Assembly: GCF_040907265.1 (NCBI RefSeq)
Contig: NZ_JBFOHP010000002.1
Span: forward strand, 5,580,001 to 5,644,000
Length of the DNA stretch: 64,000 bases
Reading direction: 5' to 3'
Source: Streptomyces sclerotialus
GTDB lineage: Bacteria > Actinomycetota > Actinomycetes > Streptomycetales > Streptomycetaceae
The notes beneath the pieces were generated by a model. That model saw only the letters and a program-made list of their open reading frames with translations. It did not search any database and was not told where the DNA came from. Shown one piece after another: positions 1-8,251 of this stretch; positions within the stretch are counted from its first letter, which is position 1, and every line of letters begins with the position of its first letter. The translations under genes and the position numbers were made by a program.

Positions 1-1715
1 TCGATCTCTTCGACCCGGTGGGTGAACGGTCGGTGTTCGTCTCCCATCACCTGGCTCATGCCTTTGCCACATACTTCTCCGCCCCCTTCGACCGCGCGGC
101 AGTCTGGGTCGTGGACGGATCCGGCGGGAGCGTGATCGGGGCCGACGACCTTCTCCTGCGCGGTCCCGAACTGGCCGAATACGTGAACACGCCGCTGCCC
201 ACTCCTCGGCCGCCGTACCACGTCGAGTCTGCCTACGTCTTCGACCGCTCCGGGTATCGCCTGGTGGACCGGACCGTGGCCGCTTCATTCCACCCGATGT
301 GCGGTTCCTCCTCTCTGGGCGAGACGTACGCGTCGGTCTCCCAGTACGTGTTCGGGGACTGGCAGGAAGGCGGAAAGCTGATGGGCCTCGCACCCTATGG
401 CGAGGCTTCGAGGTTCGGGGAGAGCCTGCTCGTACAGGACGAAACCGGTAGGTACCGGTTCAGCAGTGAATGGAAGCAGGGCTTGCGCCGTGCGAACAAG
501 CGCGGCCGACCCATGGAGTACCGAGACCTGGCCGCACGAGTGCAGGCCGATCTCGAGGTGGCGCTGGTCGACCGGGCCTCTCGTGTCCTGGAACGCACCG
601 GTGAGAGCAACCTCGCCTACGCCGGTGGTGTGGCGCTCAACAGCGTCGCGAATCAGCGCATCGTGTGCGAGTCCGGCGCGCAGCGGTTCTACGCCATGCC
701 CGCCAGCCACGACGCGGGCATCTCGATCGGTGTGGCGGCAGCCGCGCATTACCTTCTGACCGGAGACGCCAAGGGCGCCCCGATCACCCATGATTTCCTC
801 GGGAAGCCCTATGCTCCCGAAGAGGTCGATGTGGCTCTGAAGGAGCGGAATGGTTACCTCCGCACCGAGGAATTCGCCCTGGAGCAGATCGTCGACCGAC
901 TCGAGAGCGGCCAGGTGGTCGGCTGGTTCGAGGGCGGCGCGGAGTTCGGCCCGCGGGCACTCGGCCATCGCTCGATCATGGCGGCCCCCTTTGACCGTGC
1001 CATGTGGGAACACCTCAATCGCTCGATCAAGTACCGCGAGGAATTCCGGCCCTACGCACCGATCGTTCCGATCGAGGACGCCGAGAAGTTCTTCGAGATG
1101 GGTCCGGACCCCGAGAGTCCGTACATGCTGCGGGTGGTACGGGTACGGCCGGAGTGGCGCGATCGGCTGGGCGCCGTCACGCACGTCGACGGAACGGCCC
1201 GCGTGCAGACCGTCGATCGTGTTCGCACTCCGCGGTGGCATGCCCTCCTCACCGCTTTCGGTGCCCGTACCGGTGTCCCGGTCCTGGTCAACACCAGCAT
1301 GAACGTCCGAGGTGAGCCGGTCGTCGAGACACCGGGGCAGGCGATCGACGTGCTGCTGGCCACGCAAATGGACGCGCTCGTGCTCGAGGACCGCGTCGTG
1401 TTCCCGACCGAATGGGCGTCCGATGATCTGGAGGCATACGCGCTGAGCCGTGCACCGGGCGTGGAACTTTCGGCGAGTGCGGGCGAGAGCGGTCCGGAAT
1501 GCCGGCTGACCAGCCGGGCCCGCAGCAGCCTGGTCAAGGAACTTCCGCTGTCCGTCTTCCTGCTGCTGTCGGAGGCCGACGGGGAGACGTCGCTCGGCGA
1601 CCTGCTGAAGCGGCACTGCGTCGAGTCGGTAGAGCGTGCCGAAGCCGTGCGTATCGTCCGTGAGCTGCTCACGGACCGGCTGCTGCTAACCAAGGAAGGG
1701 GGCAGCCGCTCATGA
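1..1715 (+). CDS. O-carbamoyltransferase, NodU/CmcH/TobZ family (5' end outside window)
   Basis: Transfers a carbamoyl group from carbamoyl phosphate, via carbamoyl-AMP, to a hydroxyl of a natural product. The frame is open to the left edge (D-L-F-D-P precedes the GTG at 18), so roughly the first 100 residues are missing compared with family members. Counting from GTG 18, the metal-binding H-H-L-A-H motif of the Kae1-like domain is at residues 10-14. The C-terminal domain shows EFGPRALGHRSI and NTSMNVRGEP. After the normal end of the family there is a tail of about 80 residues, partly helical (PLSVFLLLSEADGETSLGDLL), that resembles a small winged-helix or PqqD-like module; this is a guess from its pattern. 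The stop overlaps the next start (ATGA). First visible gene of the rightward biosynthetic operon; implies a carbamoylated product. The family call is firm, the substrate is unknown. Confidence 0.93.
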   Translation, partial: DLFDPVGERSVFVSHHLAHAFATYFSAPFDRAAVWVVDGSGGSVIGADDLLLRGPELAEYVNTPLPTPRPPYHVESAYVFDRSGYRLVDRTVAASFHPMCGSSSLGETYASVSQYVFGDWQEGGKLMGLAPYGEASRFGESLLVQDETGRYRFSSEWKQGLRRANKRGRPMEYRDLAARVQADLEVALVDRASRVLERTGESNLAYAGGVALNSVANQRIVCESGAQRFYAMPASHDAGISIGVAAAAHYLLTGDAKGAPITHDFLGKPYAPEEVDVALKERNGYLRTEEFALEQIVDRLESGQVVGWFEGGAEFGPRALGHRSIMAAPFDRAMWEHLNRSIKYREEFRPYAPIVPIEDAEKFFEMGPDPESPYMLRVVRVRPEWRDRLGAVTHVDGTARVQTVDRVRTPRWHALLTAFGARTGVPVLVNTSMNVRGEPVVETPGQAIDVLLATQMDALVLEDRVVFPTEWASDDLEAYALSRAPGVELSASAGESGPECRLTSRARSSLVKELPLSVFLLLSEADGETSLGDLLKRHCVESVERAEAVRIVRELLTDRLLLTKEGGSRS

Positions 1716-2608
1716 CCGGGCGCACGGACCTGAACGTCGCCGTCCTGGGCGCAGGTATGATCGGGATCGACCTGGCCAGCAGGATCGGTCGATCGGCGTC
1801 CTTGAAGTGCGGACTGGTGGTGGGGCGGGACGACCAGTCCCTGGGCCTGCGGCGTGCAGCCGAACTCGGCTGGGCGACCACGGCCGGCGGGATCGACGCG
1901 CTGGTCGACGCCCCGCGCCCGTTCGATATCGTGTTCGACGCCACCAATGCGTTGTCACACGCTGAGCACTGGGCCCGACTCGAGCCGCTGGGAACGACGC
2001 TGATCGATCTCACCCCCAGCAGGGTCGGACACATGGTCGCCCCTACGGTGAACGTGGCGGACGCGCTCCAATGTGGGAATGTCAACCTGATCAGTTGCGG
2101 CGGTCAGGCATCCATCCCCATCCTGCACGCGCTCACCCGCCAGTACGAGCCCGACTACATCGAGGTGGTCACCACCGCTGCCAGCCCCAGCGTGGGCCGT
2201 GCCACTCGTCTCAATCTGGACGAGTACATCGCGACCACCCAGGAGGCCGTCCGCACCTTCACCGGTGTGTGTGACGTCAAGGCGATCGTCAACCTCAGCC
2301 CGGCCCGCCCCCCGGCGGTGTTCCGGGTGGCAATGTCCTTGCTGGTGCCCGGGGCCACGCTCGAGCCTGTGCGTGCTCTCGTGGACGCAGCGGCCGAGGA
2401 GGTCCGCGCGTACACGCCCGGGTACCGGGTCACGGCGTGCGCCGTGACCGACGAGCGGGTGTTCGTCGCAGTAGAGGTGACGGCTTCGGGTGATCGGATC
2501 CCGCGGTACGCCGGCAACCTCGACATCATCAACTCGGCCGCCGTCCTGATCGCCGAGCAGTACGCCGCCGGCCGGGAGCCGGTGAGCGCCGCAAAGGAGC
2601 TGACGTGA
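1712..2608 (+). CDS. acylating acetaldehyde dehydrogenase (DmpF/BphJ/MhpF type)
   Basis: Interconverts acetaldehyde + CoA + NAD+ and acetyl-CoA + NADH. 298 residues, a normal length for the family. The Rossmann motif GAGMIG is at residues 13-18 and the catalytic cysteine is Cys129 in SCGGQASIP. In catabolic meta-cleavage pathways this enzyme forms a channelling complex with the aldolase encoded next, and the GTGA overlap of the two genes here fits that. No ring-cleavage or hydratase genes are nearby, so a catabolic role is doubtful. In reverse it would make acetaldehyde (or a homologous aldehyde) from an acyl-CoA for biosynthesis; that direction is inference. Confidence 0.93.
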   Translation: MTGRTDLNVAVLGAGMIGIDLASRIGRSASLKCGLVVGRDDQSLGLRRAAELGWATTAGGIDALVDAPRPFDIVFDATNALSHAEHWARLEPLGTTLIDLTPSRVGHMVAPTVNVADALQCGNVNLISCGGQASIPILHALTRQYEPDYIEVVTTAASPSVGRATRLNLDEYIATTQEAVRTFTGVCDVKAIVNLSPARPPAVFRVAMSLLVPGATLEPVRALVDAAAEEVRAYTPGYRVTACAVTDERVFVAVEVTASGDRIPRYAGNLDIINSAAVLIAEQYAAGREPVSAAKELT

Positions 2609-3684
2609 ACCAGGACACGGTCGAGACCGCGACGGATCCGGCGCGGGTGCTGATTCACGACCCCACCCTGCGTGACGGCCATCACGCGGTACGTCACCAG
2701 CTCGACCGCAAGCAGCTGAGCGGATATGCGGCGGCGGCCGATGCCGCGGGGATTCCCGTGGTCGAGGTCGGGCACGGAAACGGGCTGGGCGCGTCGTCCC
2801 TCCAGGTCGGCCGGGCCAGGCTAAGCGACGACGAGATGTTGTCGGTCGTGCGCGAGGCGTTGCCGAACAGCCGGATGGGCGTCTTCATGCTGCCGGGCTG
2901 GGGCACCGGCGCCGACCTGGAGAAGGCCGTGGCGCATGGCGCCGACGTGGTGCGTATCGGCACCCACTGCACCGAGAGCGATGTCGCGGAGCGCCACTTG
3001 GGCAACCTGAGGGATGCCGGTGCGGAGGCGCACGGTGTGCTGCTGATGAGCCACATGGCGACTCCTCAGCGGCTTGCCGAGGCCTGTGCCGCCATGGTCG
3101 AGTACGGCGCGCAGGCCGTGGGCATCTTCGACTCGTCCGGTCACTACCTGCCTCCGGACGTCACGGAGCGGATCACCGCCATCACCGAGGCCGTCGATGT
3201 CCCCGTGATCTTTCATGCCCACAACAACCTGGGGATGGCCGTGGCCAACTCGGTCGCCGCGGCGGAGGCAGGGGCTAGGATCATCGACGGCTGCGCCCGG
3301 GGCTTCGGTGCCGGGGCGGGCAACACCCAGCTCGAGGTCCTGGTGCCGGTACTAGAGCGGACCGGGTTCGCGACGGGTGTCGATCTGTACGGCCTGCTGG
3401 ATGCCGCCGACCTGGCGGAGCGGGACCTGATGTCGACACCTCCTACGACGGACTCCGTGAGCATCGTGAGTGGTATGGCTGGGGTATTCTCGGGCTTCAA
3501 GGCTCGGGTGCTGGACATCTCCCGCCGCGAGGGGGTCGATCCCCGCGACGTCTTCTTCGAACTGGGCAGGCGGCAGGTGGTCGCCGGGCAGGAGGACCTC
3601 ATCGTCGACATCGTCATGGACCTGCGGAACAACACCGGGGTCCGCAAGGACGACGAAGATCGGCGGGACGCGGCCAGGCACTGA
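2605..3684 (+). CDS. 4-hydroxy-2-oxovalerate aldolase (DmpG/BphI type)
   Basis: Metal-dependent class II aldolase interconverting 4-hydroxy-2-oxopentanoate and pyruvate + acetaldehyde. 359 residues. The catalytic/metal segment [14 protein letters not shown] starts at residue 19, and the metal ligands H204 and H206 lie in HAHNNLG. The glycine-rich stretch [16 protein letters not shown] is typical of the family. The GTG start at 2605 has the ribosome site AAAGGAG (2593-2599) and overlaps the dehydrogenase stop (GTGA). In this context the pair may run in the condensing direction and supply a C5 4-hydroxy-2-oxo acid as building block, whose 4-hydroxyl could be carbamoylated. That role is inferred from the neighbours, not shown. 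Confidence 0.93.
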   Translation: MNQDTVETATDPARVLIHDPTLRDGHHAVRHQLDRKQLSGYAAAADAAGIPVVEVGHGNGLGASSLQVGRARLSDDEMLSVVREALPNSRMGVFMLPGWGTGADLEKAVAHGADVVRIGTHCTESDVAERHLGNLRDAGAEAHGVLLMSHMATPQRLAEACAAMVEYGAQAVGIFDSSGHYLPPDVTERITAITEAVDVPVIFHAHNNLGMAVANSVAAAEAGARIIDGCARGFGAGAGNTQLEVLVPVLERTGFATGVDLYGLLDAADLAERDLMSTPPTTDSVSIVSGMAGVFSGFKARVLDISRREGVDPRDVFFELGRRQVVAGQEDLIVDIVMDLRNNTGVRKDDEDRRDAARH

Positions 3685-3765
3685 CCGGGCCGTGTCGTGA
3701 GGCGCGGGGGAAGGCCGGGGCAGTCCACCCGACAACGACTATTGCGTGCTGCGAGAATCGATTCT

Positions 3766-5811
3766 ATGAACGAGTTGGCCAAGCTGAATGACGTCCGCCG
3801 CCAGGAGGTGATCGCCCTCCGCGACGCCGTCAAGGAACGACGACGGAGCTCGGTTCCCCCGGCCGCCGCGGAATATCCGCTGGCCAGCCTCAAAGCGCGC
3901 ATCACCCAGGTACTGCTCGAGCGGTCCGGGCGCGCCGAGATCCCGTGGGAGGTCGACATCCTCGACCGTACGCGGTTCGGCGCCGACCTGGCGGTGCGGG
4001 TGACCGGTCTCCTCAAGGAGAGCGGTGCCAAGGAGTACATCGCCTCGCATGTGCCGTGGATCGTCGAGGCCCTGCGCTCCCCCTTGCTGAGCGATGCGGT
4101 GAGCGAGGTCAGTCAAAAGGGTATTTACGTCAACGTCCGGTTGACCGATGGCTGGTACCTACGCGCTGTTCAGTCGATCATCGACCTGGGCGATCGGTTC
4201 GGGCACAACGACCGCCGGTCCGACCGCACACAGATCGTGGACTATTCCTCGCCCAACGTGGCTAAGGTGCTGCACGCTGGCCATCTCCGATCCACCATGA
4301 TCGGCCACGTACTGGGCAATCTCTACGAGGCCTGCGGTGCACTGGTCTACCGGGTCAACCACATCAACGACTTCGGCGGCTTCGGCTTCATGCTGGAGGG
4401 GTACCGCCGGTTCGAGTCCCTCTTCCCCACGGGGATGGAGAACAATGACCGGTTGCTGGCGATCTACTCCATCCGGCGCACCCTGGAGCGGACCGTGGCC
4501 TCCGGCGCAGACCTGGACACGGTCGCGGAGGCGGACCGCGAGGTCATCGCCACCTACTTCCCGGGAGTGACCGGAGCGGAGGCCCTGCGCAAGACCTACG
4601 AGGATTTCATCGCCGCGTCCGACGCACGCTTCGAGCGGCTGGAGGCAGGCGACCCGGACGAGGTCGCGCTCTGGCTGCGCATGGTCGAGTGGAGCCTGGC
4701 GGACTTCCAGTCGTTCTACGCGGCGCTGAACATCCACATCGACTTCACCATCGGGGAGAGCTTCTACCTCGACGCCGGTAACGAGGTGGTGGACGAGGCG
4801 ATCCGCAGCGGCCGGGCCTATGTGCTCACCGAAGAGATGGTGAACGAAGAGGTCGCGAAGCTCGACCGCGCGGTCAACGCCGGGGAGATGACCCCCGAGG
4901 TGCGCGCCAAGTCCGCCGCTCTTTTGGAGAAGGACCTCGGCGCGGTCGTGGTGCCGTTGCCGGGAGGCGAGCGTCTGGTGGTCCGGCGCTCCGACGGCCG
5001 CAGCATCTACGCCACCCGTGACGTGGGCGCAATCAAGCTGCGGCGCGACATCTTCGACCCGACCGACATCAACTATGTGGTGGGCCAGGAACAGCGGGTC
5101 CACTTCTCCCGGCTGTTCCAGGCCGCCGAGGTTCTCGGTCTGGCCAAGCCCGGGGAGTTGAACCTCAAGCACACCTACTTCGGCTTCTACGTCGATGCCG
5201 AGACCGGTAAGAAGCTCTCCAGCCGTGACAGCGTCGCCGGCGTCAACGAACTGCTCAGCGAGTCCGTCAAGCACTACCGCGCCAAGACGGCCGGGAGCGG
5301 CGGGATGACGGACGAGGAAGTCGACCAGGCCGCCCACCAGCTCGCAGTCGGCTCGGTGGTCTTCAACGACCTCAAGAGCGACATGAAGGGCACGGTCAAC
5401 ATCGTCAAGGGTGACCTGGCCCCGACCATCGCCGCGTTCGAGAAGTCGGGTGGCGCCTATGTCGTCTACTCCGCCTGCCGGGCCCGGTCGATCCTGCGCA
5501 AGTACAACCGGCCGCTGCCGCAGGCCGCTGACATCGCCTCCTTCGACGTCAGCGACCAGGAAGCACTGCTGCTCCTCAGGCTCCTGGAGTTCCCCGAGAA
5601 GGTGGCCAGGGCGGCTGATGAGGACAACCCCTCCATCCTGGTCCGGCACCTGCTCGACATCGCCGGGATCTACAACTCCTACTACGCCAGCGCCCCTGTG
5701 CTGGAAGGCGACCGGGCGAACGAGTTCCGGCTGCTAATCACCAAGTCCGTGCAGTCGGTGCTGGTCAACGGGCTGAGCCTGTGCCATGTCGAGTGCCCGC
5801 CCAAGATCTGA
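3766..5811 (+). CDS. arginyl-tRNA synthetase, divergent enlarged copy in the biosynthetic cluster
   Basis: Class Ia synthetase that charges tRNA-Arg with arginine. From ATG 3766 it has 681 residues; E. coli ArgRS has 577. The signature corresponding to HIGH is HAGH at 170-173 and the KMSKS equivalent is KKLSSR at 482-487. The distance between them is larger than in ordinary bacterial enzymes because of an insert rich in acidic helices. The C-terminal DALR anticodon-binding domain is present (GGAYVVYSACRARSILRK segment and the final VNGL motif). An in-frame GTG at 3697 lies further upstream without a ribosome site, so I chose 3766. It sits in the middle of the biosynthetic operon, so it is probably not the housekeeping enzyme. 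It may be a resistant copy protecting against an arginine-mimicking product, or may supply Arg-tRNA to a tRNA-dependent ligase outside the window. Confidence 0.92.
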   Translation: MNELAKLNDVRRQEVIALRDAVKERRRSSVPPAAAEYPLASLKARITQVLLERSGRAEIPWEVDILDRTRFGADLAVRVTGLLKESGAKEYIASHVPWIVEALRSPLLSDAVSEVSQKGIYVNVRLTDGWYLRAVQSIIDLGDRFGHNDRRSDRTQIVDYSSPNVAKVLHAGHLRSTMIGHVLGNLYEACGALVYRVNHINDFGGFGFMLEGYRRFESLFPTGMENNDRLLAIYSIRRTLERTVASGADLDTVAEADREVIATYFPGVTGAEALRKTYEDFIAASDARFERLEAGDPDEVALWLRMVEWSLADFQSFYAALNIHIDFTIGESFYLDAGNEVVDEAIRSGRAYVLTEEMVNEEVAKLDRAVNAGEMTPEVRAKSAALLEKDLGAVVVPLPGGERLVVRRSDGRSIYATRDVGAIKLRRDIFDPTDINYVVGQEQRVHFSRLFQAAEVLGLAKPGELNLKHTYFGFYVDAETGKKLSSRDSVAGVNELLSESVKHYRAKTAGSGGMTDEEVDQAAHQLAVGSVVFNDLKSDMKGTVNIVKGDLAPTIAAFEKSGGAYVVYSACRARSILRKYNRPLPQAADIASFDVSDQEALLLLRLLEFPEKVARAADEDNPSILVRHLLDIAGIYNSYYASAPVLEGDRANEFRLLITKSVQSVLVNGLSLCHVECPPKI

Positions 5812-5831
5812 TACGAGAGAGAGGCTCTTCT

Positions 5832-6593
5832 GTGGGCAGGTTGACGGGCCGCAGGGCCGTCATAACGGGTGGCGCCAACGGGATAGGCCGGGCCATCGCC
5901 ACAGCCTTCGCTCGTGAGGGCTGCGACGTGTTCTTCACCGCGCGTGCCGATGAGGACGCAGCCCGGTCCGTCCGTGCAGAGCTGCGCGAGCACGGTGTGC
6001 GTGCCGACTACATGCTGCTGGACGGCGCGGACCCCGACAGCGCCACGCGGCTGCTGGACACGACAGCCGAGACGCTGGGGCTCGCCGACATCCTGGTGAA
6101 CAATGCGGGCACGGCTACCCGGACCGGATTCCTCGACCTGACATTCGAGGAGTACGAGCGGGTCATGGCGGTCAATCTCCGCTTCCCGTTCTTCACCACC
6201 CAGGCGTTCGCCGCTCGGCTGCGCGCTGCCGACACCCCGGGCAGCGTGATCAACATCAGCTCGATCAGCGCCACTAAGGCCATCAGTGCCATGGCCCACT
6301 ATCAGTCCAGCAAGGCAGGCCTGTCGATGCTGACCCGTAGTGCGTCCTACGAGCTGGCCCCGTTCGGCATCCGCGTCAACACCATCTCCCCCGGGCTGAC
6401 CGCCACGAACGCCAATGCCGTGCAGTGGCGGGACGACCCCGACCTCTGGCGGGAGCGGGGCAAGGACATCCCGCTGGGACGGACCGGCAATCCGGAGGAT
6501 CTCGCCGGTGCCGCCATCTTCCTGGCGTCCGACGAGTCCGCGTGGATGACCGGCGGCGACATCGTGGTGGACGGTGGAGAGGCGGCAGTGTGA
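5832..6593 (+). CDS. short-chain dehydrogenase/reductase (SDR)
   Basis: NAD(P)-dependent oxidoreductase of the classical SDR family, 253 residues. The cofactor motif TGGANGIG is at residues 12-19, NNAG follows, and the catalytic pair is Y157-x3-K161 (YQSSK) preceded by the serine of SSIS. The C-terminus ends in the usual GGDIVVDGG. The start at GTG 5832 is preferred because GAGAGAGAGG (5815-5824) lies 7 bases upstream; an earlier in-frame ATG at 5781 would overlap the ArgRS gene. Could reduce a keto or beta-hydroxyacyl intermediate, or the ketone made by the oxoamine synthase; the substrate cannot be read from sequence. Confidence 0.93.
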   Translation: MGRLTGRRAVITGGANGIGRAIATAFAREGCDVFFTARADEDAARSVRAELREHGVRADYMLLDGADPDSATRLLDTTAETLGLADILVNNAGTATRTGFLDLTFEEYERVMAVNLRFPFFTTQAFAARLRAADTPGSVINISSISATKAISAMAHYQSSKAGLSMLTRSASYELAPFGIRVNTISPGLTATNANAVQWRDDPDLWRERGKDIPLGRTGNPEDLAGAAIFLASDESAWMTGGDIVVDGGEAAV

Positions 6594-7567
6594 CCGCGTG
6601 GGCACCGCTGCTGATAGACGGCCCGGAGCAGGAGCGGGATGACCGGGTCCTGCCGGTCATCGACGCCCTGGGAGAGGCGTTCCGTGCGCTGCGGGCCGGG
6701 CAGGCCCAGTCGGCCGCCCGCACCCTGTTGCAGAGCGGTGCTGAGCCGCCGGCCCAGCTGCTGGTCAGCCCGGCGGTCTGGGAGCAGCGCAAGGTTGCTG
6801 GCCTGAAGGTCACCACCCTCACTCCGGACAATCCGGACCGTGGGCTGCCGCTGATCCACGGCATCGTGAATCTGGTCGATCTGGAGACGGGTCGGGTGGC
6901 GGCGCTCCTGGACGGGGCCGCGCTGACCGCCGTCCGTACCGGGGCGGTCGCCGGCCTGGCCACGCGGCTGTGTGCGCGGCCGGACGCCGGCGATCTCGCG
7001 ATCATCGGTGCGGGAGTGCAGGCCCGGGCGTTGCTGCGGACGATGGCCGCGGTGCGCCCGGTCCGGTCGGTGCGGCTGTACTCCCGGACCCGCCGCGGGG
7101 CAGAGGCATTCGGTGACTGGATCCGTGACCGTCTCGGCCCGGATGTCGCGGTCACCGTCTGCGACGATGCCCGTACGGCAGTCCGTGACGCCGAGATCAT
7201 CTGCACGGCGACCTCCACCGACAGTACGACGCCCGTGATCGAGGCCGACTGGGTGACGCCCGGCGCGCATCTCAACGTCATCGGCGGCACGCACGAGGAC
7301 GCTCTTGAGATCGCTCCGGAGCTCCTGGCAACGGCCTTTGTGGCGGTGGAGACGAAGGATGCCGCGCTGGAGGACGCGGGGGAGATCCGCTCGGCGTTCA
7401 GCCGCGGCATCATCGAGGCCGAGCACCTTCACGAGCTGGGCGAACTGCTCGACGGCGAGACCGAGCCGGTCCCCGGCCGCACCACGCTCTTCCGGAGCGT
7501 GGGCCTGGCGATCGAGGACACGGCTGCCGCGGCCGCCTTGTACGACGCCGCACGCGCTGCGGAGTAA
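6590..7567 (+). CDS. ornithine cyclodeaminase / mu-crystallin family protein
   Basis: Member of the OCD/mu-crystallin superfamily, 325 residues from GTG 6590, which overlaps the SDR stop (GTGA). Family marks are KVAGLKV, the ALTAVRTGAVAG helix, the dinucleotide motif GAGVQAR starting near residue 140, and the VIGGTHEDALEI segment. True members convert L-ornithine to L-proline; others are ketimine reductases, alanine dehydrogenases or amino-acid-forming enzymes in natural product pathways (SbnB type). Last gene of the rightward operon. With an oxoamine synthase in the same cluster, ketimine reduction or cyclic amino acid formation are both plausible, but this is inference. Confidence 0.92.
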   Translation: MTAWAPLLIDGPEQERDDRVLPVIDALGEAFRALRAGQAQSAARTLLQSGAEPPAQLLVSPAVWEQRKVAGLKVTTLTPDNPDRGLPLIHGIVNLVDLETGRVAALLDGAALTAVRTGAVAGLATRLCARPDAGDLAIIGAGVQARALLRTMAAVRPVRSVRLYSRTRRGAEAFGDWIRDRLGPDVAVTVCDDARTAVRDAEIICTATSTDSTTPVIEADWVTPGAHLNVIGGTHEDALEIAPELLATAFVAVETKDAALEDAGEIRSAFSRGIIEAEHLHELGELLDGETEPVPGRTTLFRSVGLAIEDTAAAAALYDAARAAE

Positions 7568-7593
7568 CGGCGCACCGGTGACCGGCCGGGGTG

Positions 7594-8130
7594 TCAGCCT
7601 GGGGGCTGATTGGTCCCGGCCGTGTCATCCGGCCGGCCGGGCCGCGCCTCGCGGGACCAGGCCATGAAGGACCTCTCGAAAACGATCACGGTCTCACCGG
7701 TGGACTTTGTTCCGGTGGTCTCCACGGTGACGACGCCCCGCCCGGGCCGGGACTTGGACCACCGCTTGGACAGGATGCGCGTGGTCGCGTACAGCGTGTC
7801 GCCCACGAAGACCGGCTCGGCCAGCCGCACCCGGTCCCAGCCAAGATTGGCCACGGCGCGGGCCGACGTCGCCTGCACCGTCATTCCGCCGACCAACGCC
7901 AACGTGATCGAGCTGTTCACAAGGACCCGGCCGTAGCCGGTACCGGCCGCGTAGTTCTGGTCGAAGTGCAACGGGTGCTGGTTCATCAGAAGCAGGGTGA
8001 GCCAGGTGTTGTCCGCCTCCGAGAGCGTCCGGCCCGGCCAGTGTCTTATGACCATGCCGGGCTCGAAGTCCTCGTAGTCGCCTCCGTGCTCTTCGACGTA
8101 CTCGTTCTCTCCGACACGTCGCAGCGTCAC
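7594..8130 (-). CDS. MaoC-like dehydratase
   Basis: Hot-dog fold hydratase/dehydratase acting on acyl-CoA thioesters. 178 residues from the GTG at 8130, chosen because GGAG stands 5 bases before it; an in-frame ATG at 8211 has no ribosome site. The MaoC motif is recognisable in NQHPLHFDQNYAAGTGYGRVLVNSS, equivalent to the catalytic Asp/Asn-His segment of R-specific hydratases, and the C-terminal part carries the second beta-rich half (VFVGDTLYATTRIL). Last gene of the leftward operon, downstream of the CitE-like gene. In ketomemicin biosynthesis a MaoC-like enzyme dehydrates the CitE product; I infer the same step here. Confidence 0.9.
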   Translation of the reverse strand: MTLRRVGENEYVEEHGGDYEDFEPGMVIRHWPGRTLSEADNTWLTLLLMNQHPLHFDQNYAAGTGYGRVLVNSSITLALVGGMTVQATSARAVANLGWDRVRLAEPVFVGDTLYATTRILSKRWSKSRPGRGVVTVETTGTKSTGETVIVFERSFMAWSREARPGRPDDTAGTNQPPG

Positions 8131-8234
8131 TTGGTCTCCTTCACAGTGCAGAGGGAAGAGATGGGGAACGTGGCTGCCGACCGCCCCCCCTGGCACCGGC
8201 ACGCGGTCCAAGACAGGGCAGGTCCGAAAGGGGA

Positions 8235-8250
8235 AACCCGGTACCGGGTT
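8235..8250. other. 16-bp perfect palindrome between citE-like and maoC-like genes
   Basis: AACCCGGTACCGGGTT is a perfect palindrome lying one base downstream of the CitE-like stop codon, inside the 121-bp spacer before the MaoC-like gene. In RNA it would fold as a 6-bp stem with a GUAC loop. It may be a processing or attenuation hairpin that sets the MaoC level, or a protein-binding site. No T-run follows. Confidence 0.5.
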
Positions 8251-8251
8251 G

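Noticed and set aside
1712..3684. Aldolase/dehydrogenase pair as part of aromatic or sterol degradation
   Set aside because: No hydratase, dioxygenase or hydrolase genes flank it; all neighbours are biosynthetic and in the same overlapping operon.
4159..5649. A 496-codon open frame opposite the ArgRS gene
   Set aside because: Antisense shadow; ArgRS on the plus strand has all family motifs, while this frame shows none and is only open because of GC bias.
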